From positions 806,001 through 870,000 of the forward strand of contig NZ_CP109444.1 of assembly GCF_036227225.1 (NCBI RefSeq): a stretch of 64,000 nt of DNA, given 5' to 3'. Below the pieces are notes generated by a model. That model saw only the letters and a program-made list of their open reading frames with translations, did not search any database and was not told where the DNA came from. How positions within the stretch are numbered: the first letter of the stretch is position 1; every line of letters starts with the position of its first letter. The stretch is from Streptomyces sp. NBC_01478. GTDB lineage: Bacteria; Actinomycetota; Actinomycetes; Streptomycetales; Streptomycetaceae. Positions 36,264-45,493 of the stretch are shown here, in pieces. Made by a program: the position numbers and the translations under genes.

Positions 36264-37196
36264 ATGATCCGTGTGCGCTCGCTCGTCGTGGCGTTGTCCG
36301 CGACGTTGATGTTGTCCACCGTCGCCGCCTGTGGTTCGGGCGGCGACGACGCCCCGAAGAACGTCTCCGCGAAGACCGCCGCCCTGGGCACGCTCACCCC
36401 CGGCGTCCTCAAGGTCGCCGTCCAGCCGTACGCGCCCTACACCACCGTGCAGGGTGGGAAGATCGTCGGGCTGGACGGCGACATCCTCACCTACGTGGGC
36501 AAGAAGCTGGGCCTCGAAATCAAGCCCCAGGTCACGGACTTCGCCGGCATGCTCGCCGGGGTGCAGTCCCGCCGCGTGGACATCACGATCGGCGGTGTCG
36601 CCTGGTCCGCCGACCGGCAGAAACAGGGGCTGTTCACCGATCCGCCGTACTACTCGCCCCCGGCGATGGCCGTCCGCAGCGGCAAGACCTACAGGACGCT
36701 CGCCGACCTCAAGGGCCGGAACCTCGGCACGGTCGACGGCTATGTCTGGGTCAAGTCGATCCAGGCCGTGCCCGGCGCGAAGCTGCACGCCTACCCGGAC
36801 GCCAACGGCGTCTTCGACGACCTCGGCGCCGGCCGTATCGACGTCGGCTTCCTGGACCCGCTGATCATCATCGCGGCGCAGAAGCAGCGCCCGGACCTGA
36901 AGATCGCCACCGAGTACCTGACCCCGCCGACTGCCGCCGAGGTGAAGGCGAAGCCGGCTCTCCAGTACTTCGAGCCGTACCAGACGGGCTTCTATCTCCC
37001 CAAGAAGGCGACGAAGCTGGAGCGGGCGATCTCCGCGCAGATCGACGCGATGTACCGGAACGGCGAGTTGGCGAAGCTCGTCACCAAGTACGGCGGAGAT
37101 CCCGAGCAGTTCCTCAAGCCCGCCGCCGACGTCGCCACCGCCCGACGCGGTGTGGACCGGCCGGGCGACTGGGCACCGCCGTCCATCGGGAAGTGA
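36264..37196 (+). CDS. Amino-acid ABC transporter substrate-binding lipoprotein
   Basis: The product is 310 aa. A short signal peptide ends in a lipobox (STVAAC), giving a membrane-anchored lipoprotein. The mature part is a family 3 binding protein: LKVAVQPYAPYTTVQGGKIV, GLDGDILTYVGKKLGL, RRVDITIGGVAWSADR and LADLKGRNLGTVDGY. These bind polar amino acids or related ligands. ATG 36264 is used; GTG 36258 is six bases upstream, closer to GGAAGG, and equally possible. It is the first gene of a four-gene operon, and the linked oxidase suggests a D-amino acid or opine-like ligand. Confidence 0.93.
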   Translation: MIRVRSLVVALSATLMLSTVAACGSGGDDAPKNVSAKTAALGTLTPGVLKVAVQPYAPYTTVQGGKIVGLDGDILTYVGKKLGLEIKPQVTDFAGMLAGVQSRRVDITIGGVAWSADRQKQGLFTDPPYYSPPAMAVRSGKTYRTLADLKGRNLGTVDGYVWVKSIQAVPGAKLHAYPDANGVFDDLGAGRIDVGFLDPLIIIAAQKQRPDLKIATEYLTPPTAAEVKAKPALQYFEPYQTGFYLPKKATKLERAISAQIDAMYRNGELAKLVTKYGGDPEQFLKPAADVATARRGVDRPGDWAPPSIGK

Positions 37197-37205
37197 GGCG
37201 CTGAC

Positions 37206-37955
37206 ATGTCGGGTCTCTTCCAAGTCCCCTGGTCCGACTACCGTTCCGACCTGATCGACGCGCTGTGGCGCACGGTCTCGTACACGGTGGTCAGCTTCAT
37301 CGGCGCGGTTCTGCTGGGTCTGGTCGTGGCACTGCTGCGGCTCAGCAAGGCGTGGCCCGCGCGTGCTCTCGCCGCCGTCTACACGGAGCTCTTCAAGAAC
37401 ATCCCGCTCCTCGCCATCATCTTCCTGACCTACTTCGGCCTGGCCTCGGCGGGCATCCGGCTGGACGTGTTCACCGCCGGGTGCCTGAGTCTCGTCGTCT
37501 TCTACGCCGCCTATCTGTCCGAGATCTTCCGGTCCGCGATCAGCGGGGTGCACGACGGACAGACCGAGGCCGGTGAGGCGCTCGGCATCGGGAAGGTGGG
37601 CATCTTCGTCCACATCGTGCTGCCGCAGGCGGTCCGGCAGGCACTGGCCGGCACCAACACCATGCTCGTCGACCTGCTCAAGTCCACCTCGCTGCTGGTC
37701 ACCGTCTCCGCCGCGGAGTTGATGTCGGAGGGACGGCTGATCACCTCGGCGACGTTCCGTGCGCTGGAGGTGTACCTGGTCATCTCCGCCATCTACTTCG
37801 CCCTGTGCTATCCGCTCTCCCAGCTCCTCCTCCTGCTGGAACGCAAGGTACGGGCGGGCGTCCCCCTCTCCCCCTGGCGACGGCGCAGGGTGCGGGCGGC
37901 CGGGGCGCTGCTCGCCGCCGACCTCGGAGCGAACATGAAGGAGCCGGCCGTATGA
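37206..37955 (+). CDS. Amino-acid ABC transporter permease
   Basis: The product is 249 aa. ALWRTVSYTVVSFIGAVLLG begins the HisM/GlnP-type helix set, and ELFKNIPLLAIIFLTYFG is the family block. EAGEALGIGKVGIFVHIVLPQAVR is the EAA loop. Only one permease gene is present, so it probably works as a homodimer. It lies nine bases after the binding-protein gene and overlaps the ATPase gene by four bases. Confidence 0.95.
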   Translation: MSGLFQVPWSDYRSDLIDALWRTVSYTVVSFIGAVLLGLVVALLRLSKAWPARALAAVYTELFKNIPLLAIIFLTYFGLASAGIRLDVFTAGCLSLVVFYAAYLSEIFRSAISGVHDGQTEAGEALGIGKVGIFVHIVLPQAVRQALAGTNTMLVDLLKSTSLLVTVSAAELMSEGRLITSATFRALEVYLVISAIYFALCYPLSQLLLLLERKVRAGVPLSPWRRRRVRAAGALLAADLGANMKEPAV

Positions 37956-38746
37956 CCGAGCCCGTCACCACGGCGAAGACCACACCAACCACCCACGCGG
38001 AAGCGGTCGTTCGGATCGAGGGACTCAGCAAGTCCTTCGACGGGCGGCTCGTGCTCGACGACGTGAGTCTCGCGGTCGACCGCGGCCGGATCGTCAGCGT
38101 CATCGGGCAGAGCGGCGGCGGCAAGACGACGTTGATGCGCTGTGTGAACCTGCTGGAGCGGCCCGACCGGGGCACGGTCGAGGTCGCCGGGGAGGTGGTG
38201 CACCGCGACGGCCGCACGGTCTGCCGCGATCTGCCGGGGCTGCGCCGCACGGTCGGCATGGTCTTCCAGCGCTTCAACCTCTTCCCGCATCTCACGGCCG
38301 TGGAGAACGTCGTGGTCGCCCAACGCAAGGCCGGTGTACCGGAGTCGGAGGCGCTGGAGCGGGCCGTCGCCCTGCTGCGGCGGGTCGGGGTGGCTCATCG
38401 CGGTCTCGCCCTGCCCGACCGGCTCTCCGGCGGTGAGCAGCAACGCGTCGCCATCGCGCGGGCGTTGGCGCTCCGGCCCGAGGTGCTGCTCTTCGACGAA
38501 CCCACCTCCTCCCTGGACCCGGAGGCGACCCGCGAGGTGCTGAGCGTGATGCGCGAACTGGCCGCCGACGGCATGACGATGCTGCTGGTCACCCATGAAC
38601 TCCCCTTCGCCCGCGAGGTGTCCGACCATGTCGTCTTCGTCGACGGCGGCCGGATCGTCGAGGAGGGCCGTCCGCAACAGGTCATCGACCACCCCGAACA
38701 GGCCCGCACCCGCGCGTTCCTCGCCGCCTACGGATCCACGTCATGA
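37952..38746 (+). CDS. Amino-acid ABC transporter ATP-binding protein
   Basis: The product is 264 aa. Walker A is GQSGGGKTTLMRC, the signature is RLSGGEQQRVAIARAL, Walker B is LLFDEPTSSLDPE, and the switch is LLVTHELPFAREV. VGMVFQRFNLFPHLTAVENV is typical of GlnQ/HisP proteins. Walker A has GG where most relatives have GS or SG (GPSGSGKS), which is tolerated. The start and stop overlap both neighbours (ATGA). Confidence 0.96.
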   Translation: MTEPVTTAKTTPTTHAEAVVRIEGLSKSFDGRLVLDDVSLAVDRGRIVSVIGQSGGGKTTLMRCVNLLERPDRGTVEVAGEVVHRDGRTVCRDLPGLRRTVGMVFQRFNLFPHLTAVENVVVAQRKAGVPESEALERAVALLRRVGVAHRGLALPDRLSGGEQQRVAIARALALRPEVLLFDEPTSSLDPEATREVLSVMRELAADGMTMLLVTHELPFAREVSDHVVFVDGGRIVEEGRPQQVIDHPEQARTRAFLAAYGSTS

Positions 38747-40038
38747 CCGGGCACGGCGGTCCGGTCGTCGTGGTCGGCGGCGGTGTCGTGGGACTGTGCA
38801 CGGCCTACTACCTGGCCGAGTCCGGCCTGGAGGTGGAGGTCGTCGAGCGGCGCGCGCTGGGATCGGGGGCGTCCCGGGGAAACGCGGGCTGGGTCTGCCT
38901 CAGCCATTCGACCCCGGTCCCCGCGCCCGGCGTGGTGCGCTACGCGCTCCGCTCCCTGGGCCGCCCGGACTCGCCCCTGTATCTACGGCCGCTGCCCGAT
39001 CCGGCGTTCGTACGGTGGCTGTGGCGGTTCTGGCGCAGCAGCACCCCGGCCGCGTTCCGGCGCGGTTACACGGCGATCGCCGAGCTGAACCGTTCCACGT
39101 TCGACCTCTTCGACGGGTTGCGGGCGGCCGGGGTCGAGACCGGCCTGACCCGGCCCGGCATGGTGCACGCGTTTCTCTCCCCCGCCGAGGCCCGGCACCA
39201 TCTCGCCGTCCAGCGGCAGATGGCGCACGACCGCTATCCGATGCCGGACGACGTGGTCACGGGCGACGAGGCCCGCCTCCTCGACCCGGCGCTGTCCGAC
39301 CGGGTCCGCGCGGCCTATCTCGTGGAGGGCGAGGGTGTGGTCGATCCGGAGGCGTTCGCCCGCGCCCTGGGCGAGGCGCTCACCGCGTCCGGGGTGAAGA
39401 TCCACGAGAACACGGAGGCCACCGGGTTCCGTACCGAGGGGAGCCGGGTCACCGCGCTGCGCACCGCGACCGGCGAGATCCCGTGCTCGGCCGCCGTCAT
39501 CGCGGCCGGCACGCGCTCCTCGGACCTGCTGGGTTCGCTCGGCCGTCCTCTGCCGTTGCAGGCCGGGAAGGGCTACAGCTTCTCGGTCGACCTGGATCCG
39601 GCGCCCCGGCACACGCTGTACTTCGGCGAACGCAGGGCCGTCGCCTCGCCGATCGGGGCCACCACCCGCATCGGCGGCACGATGGAGCTGAGCGGCAACA
39701 ACAACCGGCTCGACTGGCGCCGGATCGTCGCCGTCGCGCTCGCCAGCCGGCAGTATCTGGGCCGCTGGTTCGACGACCCGGACGACCTGGTCAGCCTCAT
39801 CCGCGATCCCTGGGTCGGTGGGCGCCCCTTCCTGCCCGACGGGCTCCCGGTCGTCGACCGCGTTCCCGGGCACGACAACGCGTTCGCGGCGACCGGACAC
39901 GGCATGCTCGGCGTCACGCTGGGCCCGGTCACCGGCCGCACCCTCGCCGCATACGTCCGTACCGGTCACCGACCCGACGTCCTCATGCCGTTCCGCTTCG
40001 ACAGGGCGCCTTGGGGCGGGGGTTCAGCCAGTGGGTGA
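38743..40038 (+). CDS. FAD-dependent D-amino-acid dehydrogenase-like oxidoreductase (DadA-like)
   Basis: The product is 431 aa. VVVVGGGVVGLCTAYYLAES is the FAD-binding start, and GSGASRGNAGWVCLSHSTPV follows the DadA pattern. Near the C-terminus are GRPFLPDGLPVVDRVPGHDN and ATGHGMLGVTLGPVTGR. DadA-type enzymes deaminate D-amino acids, or in some cases secondary amino acids, to 2-oxo acids. Cotranscription with a high-affinity amino-acid importer suggests uptake followed by oxidation. The 3' end overlaps the convergent MMPL gene by 15 bases. Confidence 0.92.
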   Translation: MTGHGGPVVVVGGGVVGLCTAYYLAESGLEVEVVERRALGSGASRGNAGWVCLSHSTPVPAPGVVRYALRSLGRPDSPLYLRPLPDPAFVRWLWRFWRSSTPAAFRRGYTAIAELNRSTFDLFDGLRAAGVETGLTRPGMVHAFLSPAEARHHLAVQRQMAHDRYPMPDDVVTGDEARLLDPALSDRVRAAYLVEGEGVVDPEAFARALGEALTASGVKIHENTEATGFRTEGSRVTALRTATGEIPCSAAVIAAGTRSSDLLGSLGRPLPLQAGKGYSFSVDLDPAPRHTLYFGERRAVASPIGATTRIGGTMELSGNNNRLDWRRIVAVALASRQYLGRWFDDPDDLVSLIRDPWVGGRPFLPDGLPVVDRVPGHDNAFAATGHGMLGVTLGPVTGRTLAAYVRTGHRPDVLMPFRFDRAPWGGGSASG

Positions 40039-42165
40039 CGTCGGCTCGGTCCGTTCCGGGTGCGGGGAGGAGGGCTGTACGCGCAGCGGGCGGGCCGCCC
40101 AGGCGGGCAGGTGCCAGTTCCAGCCGCCGAAGAGGGAGACGAGGGACGGGACGAGCAGCATCCGCACGATGGTCGCGTCCAGCAGGATGCCGATGCCGAG
40201 GCCGGTCGCCAGGGTCTTGAGGTCGGTGCCCGGTCCCGAGGCGAGCGCGGCGAAGGCGAGGAAGAGGATGAGTGCGGCGCTGGTGACCAGCCGGCCGGTG
40301 CGGCCGATGCCCTCGACGACGGCCTCGTCGGTCGAGAGGCCGGCGTCGTACTCCTCGCGGATGCGGGAGAGGATGAACACCTCGTAGTCCATGGACAGCC
40401 CGAACAGGAACGCGAAGATCATGATCGGGATCCAGAACGTGACGGCCCCGGTGGCGGCGATGCCGAAGATCGCGTCGGAACCATGGCCGTCCTGCCAGAA
40501 CAGCACCATCAGGCCCAGGGTCGCCGCCAGGGAGATCAGGTTCAGCAGGACCGCCTTCAGCGGCAGCAGCAGGGAGCGGAAGGCGCGCACGAGCAGGATG
40601 TACGTCAGCAGCGCGATGATCGTGAGCATCAGCGGGAAGTTGCCGTAGACGGCGTGCAGGAAGTCGATCTGGGCGGCGCCGACCCCGGCGACGCCGACGG
40701 CTCCGGGCAGGTGCTCGGTGGCGGTCTTGACCCGTCTGACGACGTCGACGCTCTGCGAGTTGACCGTCTCGGTGTCCGGGATGACGACGACGATGCTCTG
40801 CCCGCCCCGGTTGCCCGCGGTCCCGGTCGGCACGAACACGCTGCTCACGCCGTCGACCTTGGCGAGCGCGGCGGCGACCGGTTTCGCCTGGTCCGTGCTG
40901 ACCAGGACTTCCATCGGGGTCAGCGCCCCGGTCGGGACGCCGCCGCGCTCCAGGGTCTGGAGGGTGTCGTAGGCCGAGCCGTTCTTGGCCAGTGATTCGG
41001 AGGAGGCGAGGCCGATCTTGATGCCGAGGAAGACGCCGACCAGGGCCGCGAGCGCGGCCAGCGCGGCGCCGGCCGCGATCCAGCGGCGGCGTACGACGGC
41101 GGCGGTCCAGCGGCTCCAGAAGCGGCTCGCCCGGTTCTCGTGCCGGATCTTCGGCCAGTCGACCTTCGGTCCGATGCCGCCGAGGATCGCGGGGGTCAGG
41201 GTGAGCGTCGTCAGCACGCTCGCGAGCGGGATGAGCGCGCCGCCGTAGCCCATGCTGCGCAGGAACGGGACCGGCAGGACGACCAGGGAGAGCAGGCCGA
41301 TGGCCACCGTGACGCCGCTGAACACGATCGCGTGCCCGGCGTGTTCCATCGCGACCACGACCGCGTCGTGGTTGTCCCGGCCGCGGTCGCGCTCCTCGCG
41401 CCAGCGGGTGACGAAGAGCAGCGAGTAGTCGATCGCGACGCCCAGGCCGATGAGGGCGACCAGGAACTGCACGATGAACGACACGTCGGTCGCATAGGTG
41501 AGCGGCAGCAGCATCACGAAGGTCGCGAGGATCGACACCGCGGCGACGAGCAGCGGCAGCAGGGCCAGGAAGGACGCGAACACGAAGGCTAGGACGGCGA
41601 GTGCGCCGACGGCGCCGAGGAGCGTCTCGCCGAGCACTCCGGGACCGCCCCCGTCGTCGCCGCCGGAGGCGAGGGGGTCCTCGCCCGTCACGCCGACCTT
41701 CGCGCCGGCCGGCATGGCCTTCTCGGCCGCCGTCCGGATCGGGTCGGTCAGCAGCGTCTGGCTGGGGGACGGGTTGAACCGGTAGAAGACCAGCGCGTAG
41801 GCGGTCCGGTCGTCCTTCGTCCGGAACGCCTTGTCGCCGGTGTTCGCCTCGTCGATCACCCGCAGTCCCGGTGCGGCCGTACCCGCGGCGGTGAACACGC
41901 GCCCGACGTCCGTCTCGTGACCGGTGACGGTCTGTCCGGCCGGAAGGGTGACCGCCACGAGATACGGATTGGTGTCTCCGCCGCTGCCGAAGGCCTTCTC
42001 GATCTTGTGCGCGGTCACGGTGCCCGGCTGGCCGGGCAGGGAGAAGTCGATCGTCAGCCGGTCCGTGGTCCGGCCGGCCAGCGCGATGCCGGCGATCAGC
42101 ACCAGACCCCAGAACGCCACCACCACTTTGCGATGACGCAGAACGAATTCGGCCCACCGTCCCAT
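40024..42165 (-). CDS. MMPL-family RND transporter
   Basis: The product is 713 aa with about 12 membrane helices in two sets of six. Each set is preceded by an extracytoplasmic domain. The paired motifs GVAIDYSLLF and GLSMDYEVFILSR carry the Asp-Tyr pairs that relay protons in MmpL proteins. The C-terminus ends in a short Pro/Ser-rich tail. Relatives export lipids, siderophores or antibiotics. GGGGAAGG six bases before the ATG supports the start. It diverges from a small membrane-protein gene; no regulator is adjacent. Confidence 0.94.
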   Translation of the reverse strand: MGRWAEFVLRHRKVVVAFWGLVLIAGIALAGRTTDRLTIDFSLPGQPGTVTAHKIEKAFGSGGDTNPYLVAVTLPAGQTVTGHETDVGRVFTAAGTAAPGLRVIDEANTGDKAFRTKDDRTAYALVFYRFNPSPSQTLLTDPIRTAAEKAMPAGAKVGVTGEDPLASGGDDGGGPGVLGETLLGAVGALAVLAFVFASFLALLPLLVAAVSILATFVMLLPLTYATDVSFIVQFLVALIGLGVAIDYSLLFVTRWREERDRGRDNHDAVVVAMEHAGHAIVFSGVTVAIGLLSLVVLPVPFLRSMGYGGALIPLASVLTTLTLTPAILGGIGPKVDWPKIRHENRASRFWSRWTAAVVRRRWIAAGAALAALAALVGVFLGIKIGLASSESLAKNGSAYDTLQTLERGGVPTGALTPMEVLVSTDQAKPVAAALAKVDGVSSVFVPTGTAGNRGGQSIVVVIPDTETVNSQSVDVVRRVKTATEHLPGAVGVAGVGAAQIDFLHAVYGNFPLMLTIIALLTYILLVRAFRSLLLPLKAVLLNLISLAATLGLMVLFWQDGHGSDAIFGIAATGAVTFWIPIMIFAFLFGLSMDYEVFILSRIREEYDAGLSTDEAVVEGIGRTGRLVTSAALILFLAFAALASGPGTDLKTLATGLGIGILLDATIVRMLLVPSLVSLFGGWNWHLPAWAARPLRVQPSSPHPERTEPTSPTG

Positions 42166-42366
42166 GCCGGACCTTCCCCGGTTCGTAGGTTGCGCGAGTC
42201 TAGCCCGCCGCCCCGTTCATCCGCTATCGGGATAATCCATCCGGATTGACGGGATCCGGAGGCACAGAATCCGCGTTCGCGCCCCTCGGGAAGAGAGCAC
42301 AGCGCAGGGCTGTTTAGCCTGTCGGTACCGGATCATCGCCGGACTCCTGAGAACGGAGCAGTCAAG

Positions 42367-42858
42367 GTGAACGACGCGTCGAAGGCCGACATACGCCAGG
42401 TGACGGAGGCCCCGACTCCGACGCCGGACACACTGGAGCGGGTACGGCGGCATCGGCGCCACACCCTGGAACTGCTCACGGTCTGCGCCGTGGGACTCGT
42501 CCCCTGGACGGTCCTGCTGGCGGTGACGCTGCCGTCCGCCTACGAGGTCCACCAGTGGCGGACGACCTGGGTCGGGTTCGACGTCCTGCTCGTGCTCGCG
42601 ATGGCGGCCACCGCACTGCTCGGCTGGCGGCGGCACCGGGCGGTCATCGTGGCGGCGGTCTCCTCGGCGGCGCTGTTGATCTGTGACGCGTGGTTCGACG
42701 TGTCGCTCGCCATCGGCACCGCGGACGTCTGGTCGGCCGCGGCCCTCGCGGTCTTCGCCGAACTGCCGTTGGCCTTCTACCTGATACATCGGGTGCTCGG
42801 GATGATCTCGCTCGCGCAGTGGCCGTCCGCGGCGACCGCGACGGGGGTCGACGAATAG
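42367..42858 (+). CDS. Small four-helix membrane protein of unknown function
   Basis: The product is 163 aa. Four hydrophobic stretches begin near residues 36 (LTVCAVGLVPWTVLLAVTLP), 70 (VLLVLAMAATALLGW), 94 (VIVAAVSSAALLICDAWFDV) and 120 (AALAVFAELPLAFYLIHRVL). A polar N-terminus carries RVRRHRRH. It resembles short Streptomyces proteins with no assigned role. The GTG start has GGAG about 8 bases upstream. It lies between the MMPL gene and the nitrilase cluster; a link to either is unproven. Confidence 0.75.
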   Translation: MNDASKADIRQVTEAPTPTPDTLERVRRHRRHTLELLTVCAVGLVPWTVLLAVTLPSAYEVHQWRTTWVGFDVLLVLAMAATALLGWRRHRAVIVAAVSSAALLICDAWFDVSLAIGTADVWSAAALAVFAELPLAFYLIHRVLGMISLAQWPSAATATGVDE

Positions 42859-42863
42859 CCGCC

Positions 42864-42896
42864 TTGCCCCTGGGGCAACGGTGAGGTTTTCGCAAC
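42864..42896. promoter_or_regulatory. Dyad TTGCCCCTGGGGCAA plus GlnR-like box before the Nit1C cluster
   Basis: TTGCCCC-T-GGGGCAA (42864-42878) is a perfect dyad with a one-base centre, too tight for an RNA hairpin but suitable for a protein dimer. GTGAG-N6-GCAAC (42881-42896) departs from the actinobacterial GlnR box (gTnAc-N6-GaAAc) at only two positions. Nitrogen control would fit the nitrogen-starvation annotation of the downstream genes. This is inference from short matches. Confidence 0.35.
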
Positions 42897-43002
42897 TCCC
42901 CTTTGTTCCCGATGACTTCGTTCGGAAATCCCCAGGGCTGAAGTTGGTCGCCATGGAGAGCGGCGAGGTGGCAGGACCTCGGCGCGCGGCATGGAGGATG
43001 TC

Positions 43003-43308
43003 ATGCCCGAGATGTATTTCGATGTGCGCTGGCCGGACGGTCTGACCCAGCGCTGCTATTCCCCCTCCACGATAGTCGAGGACTACTTCACCCCGGGCGC
43101 CGAATACGAGCTCGCCGAATTCGTCGAGCGCAGCCGTACGGCCCTCGGTATCGCCGGGGAGCGAGTGCGGGAGAAGTTCGGTTTCCACTGCACCGGCGCC
43201 TCCGACCAACTGGCGCGCATAGAACGGACGGCGGCCTCGTACGGCGACGTCGGCGGCGCCAAGGTCACGGTCGAGTCGCTCCTCGGCGCCGACGGGAGTC
43301 CGCGATGA
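43003..43308 (+). CDS. MSMEG_0570-type nitrogen-starvation response protein
   Basis: The product is 101 aa. MPEMYFDVRWPDG, CYSPSTIVEDYF and LAEFVERSRTAL match the small conserved protein of the Nit1C cluster, named after Mycobacterium smegmatis MSMEG_0570. Its biochemical role is unknown. ATG 43003 follows GGAGG by 5 bases; the ATG at 42991 overlaps that site and is less likely. The stop overlaps the next gene (ATGA), starting a coupled series of nine genes. Confidence 0.88.
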   Translation: MPEMYFDVRWPDGLTQRCYSPSTIVEDYFTPGAEYELAEFVERSRTALGIAGERVREKFGFHCTGASDQLARIERTAASYGDVGGAKVTVESLLGADGSPR

Positions 43309-44621
43309 GCCCGGCCGTACGGCTGGCCGGCGCGCACTTCCCGGTGGCCGTGGTGGGTGGCGGTCAGGCGGGTCTCTCGGTCAGCCACGAACTGCGCGAA
43401 CGCGGCATCGACCACGTGGTCGTCGAGGCCCACCGGGTCGGACACGAGTGGCGTGAGCGCCGCTGGGACTCCTTCTGTCTGGTGACCCCCAACTGGCAGT
43501 GCAGGCTGCCCGGTTACCCCTACCGGGGTGACGAACCCGACGGTTTCATGGTCCGCGACGACATCGTGCGGTACCTGGAGGGCTACGTCGCCCACTTCCG
43601 TCCGCCACTGGTCGAGGGCGTGAGAGTCACGAGGCTGCGGCGCTCCCCGGGCGGAGCCTTCGAACTCGCCACCACCGAAGGGGACTTCACCGCCGACCAG
43701 GTGGTGATCGCGACCGGCCCCTACCACACCCCTTCCCTCCCCCCGATGGCCCAGCGACTGCCCGACTCCGTCACCCAGGTCCATTCCTCCCGCTACCGCA
43801 ACGCCGCCCAACTCCCCCCGGGCGCCGTCCTGGTGGTCGGCACCGGCCAGTCCGGCTGCCAGATAGCGGAGGACCTGCACCTCGCCGGACGCCAGGTGCA
43901 TCTGGCCGTGGGCAGCGCGCCGCGTGTCGCCCGCTTCTACCGCGGCCGCGACTGTGTGGCCTGGCTCGACGAGATGGGCCACTACGCGAAAAGCATCGAC
44001 GACTTCGACGACGCCGGCGCGGTCCGGATGCGCGTCAACCACTACGTCACCGGACGGGACGGAGGCCGCGACATCGACCTGCGCGCCTTCGCCCGCGACG
44101 GTATGCGGCTGTACGGCCGGCTCACCGAAGTCGGCGGCGGCGCACTGGAGTTCGCCGACGACCTCAAGGTCAACCTGGACCACGCGGACGCCGTCGCGGA
44201 GGGCATCAAGGACGCCATCGACGCCCACATCACCGCGCAGGGCATCGCGGCACCGGACGAGCCCCGCTACGTACCGGTGTGGGAGCCGGACGACCAGCCC
44301 CGTGAACTCGACCTGGTCCAGGCCGACATCACGTCCGTCGTCTGGTCCACCGGGTTCCGCCGCGACCACCGCTGGATCGAGGCACCGGTCTTCGACGGCC
44401 GCGGCTACCCGATGCACTGGCGCGGCGCCACCAGCGTCCCCGGCCTGTACTTCCTGGGCCTGCCCTGGCAGCACTCGTGGGGTTCGGGCCGCTTCGAAGC
44501 GGTGGGCAGGGACGCGGAGTTCCTCGCGAACCACATCGAGGCCTCGCGCCGCCTCGCCGACGTCTGCGGCACCCTCACCGGCGCCCCCACCGAACTCGCC
44601 TCCGCCCTCCCGATCGGCTGA
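43305..44621 (+). CDS. MSMEG_0569-type flavin-dependent oxidoreductase
   Basis: The product is 438 aa. VAVVGGGQAGLSVSHELRER binds FAD, and VLVVGTGQSGCQIAEDLHLA is the second nucleotide motif. WDSFCLVTPNWQCRLPGYPY resembles flavin monooxygenases of the YUCCA/FMO type. The end, PGLYFLGLPWQHSWGSGRFE, is typical of the MSMEG_0569 family. It probably uses NADPH and oxygen to oxidise a nitrogen- or carbon-centred group of the cluster's unknown metabolite. It is coupled to the preceding small gene. Confidence 0.93.
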   Translation: MSPAVRLAGAHFPVAVVGGGQAGLSVSHELRERGIDHVVVEAHRVGHEWRERRWDSFCLVTPNWQCRLPGYPYRGDEPDGFMVRDDIVRYLEGYVAHFRPPLVEGVRVTRLRRSPGGAFELATTEGDFTADQVVIATGPYHTPSLPPMAQRLPDSVTQVHSSRYRNAAQLPPGAVLVVGTGQSGCQIAEDLHLAGRQVHLAVGSAPRVARFYRGRDCVAWLDEMGHYAKSIDDFDDAGAVRMRVNHYVTGRDGGRDIDLRAFARDGMRLYGRLTEVGGGALEFADDLKVNLDHADAVAEGIKDAIDAHITAQGIAAPDEPRYVPVWEPDDQPRELDLVQADITSVVWSTGFRRDHRWIEAPVFDGRGYPMHWRGATSVPGLYFLGLPWQHSWGSGRFEAVGRDAEFLANHIEASRRLADVCGTLTGAPTELASALPIG

Positions 44622-44635
44622 GGAACGGGAACACC

Positions 44636-45451
44636 ATGGTCTACGACGCACACCGCCACATCGGCGTCCTGCCCGCCTACCCCTTCTACGGCGGCCCGCC
44701 GGTCAACCCCGACACCACCGCCCGCGCCACCGTCAAGCAGCTCGTCGCCGACCTGGACGCGGAGGGCACCGAACGCGCCCTGGTCATCCCGAACTACGGC
44801 GTCCCCGACCCCGCGATCGCCTTCTCCTTCAACGAGTTGGCGATCGAGGCCGCCCAGACCGACGACCGCATCCGGGCCGGACTGTGGGTCTCCCCGCGCC
44901 CCGAGGACGAGCAACGCACCGCACAGGCCCTGGAATTGGCGGGCGAACGGGGCGTGAAGGCCCTCAAGCTGAGCTTCCTGCTCGGCGGACGCCCCACCGA
45001 CCCGGCCTGCCGCCCCCACCTGGACCGTATCTTCGCGGAGGCCGCCCGGCACGGGCTGGTGGTCCATGTCCACACCTCCCCCGGCGCCGCCTCCGACATC
45101 GACGAGGTCGGCCACCTGGTCGACTGGTACGCCGATCAAGTCCCCGTCCATCTCGTGCACTTCGGCGGCGGGATGAGCGGCCACATCAAGCTCGCCGGTT
45201 CCCGGTTCTTCGACTGGATCACCGCCGGCAAGCACGTCTACACCGACCTCTCCTGGGCCATCGGTTTCACTCCCCGCTGGCTGGCCCGGGAGATCGAGCG
45301 CCGCGGTATCGGCCACGACCGGGTGCTCTTCGCCAGCGACCAGCCGTGGGGCGACTTCACGGGTGAATACGCCCGCCTCGCCGAAGCGACCGGCGGCGGC
45401 GAACTCGGCGACCTGGTCTTCAGGGACACGTTCGCCGCGCTCTACGACTGA
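44636..45451 (+). CDS. Amidohydrolase-2 family metal-dependent hydrolase of the Nit1C cluster
   Basis: The product is 271 aa. VYDAHRHIG gives the HxH metal motif; barrel residues follow in ALKLSFLLGG, LVVHVHTSPG, VHLVHFGGGMSGHI and RVLFASDQPWGDF (final Asp). The metal set is more complete than in the paralogue at 11327. AGGAACGGGA precedes the ATG. It lies between the MSMEG_0569- and 0572-type genes. It would hydrolyse or decarboxylate an intermediate. Confidence 0.9.
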   Translation: MVYDAHRHIGVLPAYPFYGGPPVNPDTTARATVKQLVADLDAEGTERALVIPNYGVPDPAIAFSFNELAIEAAQTDDRIRAGLWVSPRPEDEQRTAQALELAGERGVKALKLSFLLGGRPTDPACRPHLDRIFAEAARHGLVVHVHTSPGAASDIDEVGHLVDWYADQVPVHLVHFGGGMSGHIKLAGSRFFDWITAGKHVYTDLSWAIGFTPRWLAREIERRGIGHDRVLFASDQPWGDFTGEYARLAEATGGGELGDLVFRDTFAALYD

Positions 45452-45493
45452 CCGACCTCCCCTCTCCAGTCCGGCACGCACAAGGAGACAGCC

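Noticed and set aside
34929..37613. 894-codon minus-strand frame crossing the PucR gene and the importer genes
   Set aside because: It covers a divergent promoter region and is antisense or out of frame to conserved proteins.
38731..38740. Additional GGATCCAC match as a fourth GntR operator
   Set aside because: It lies within the ATPase coding sequence, lacks the TT flank and second half-site, and is probably chance.
42234..42247. AATCC-N4-GGATT inverted repeat between the MMPL and membrane-protein genes
   Set aside because: The arms are only 5 bp with no regulator nearby; too weak to list.
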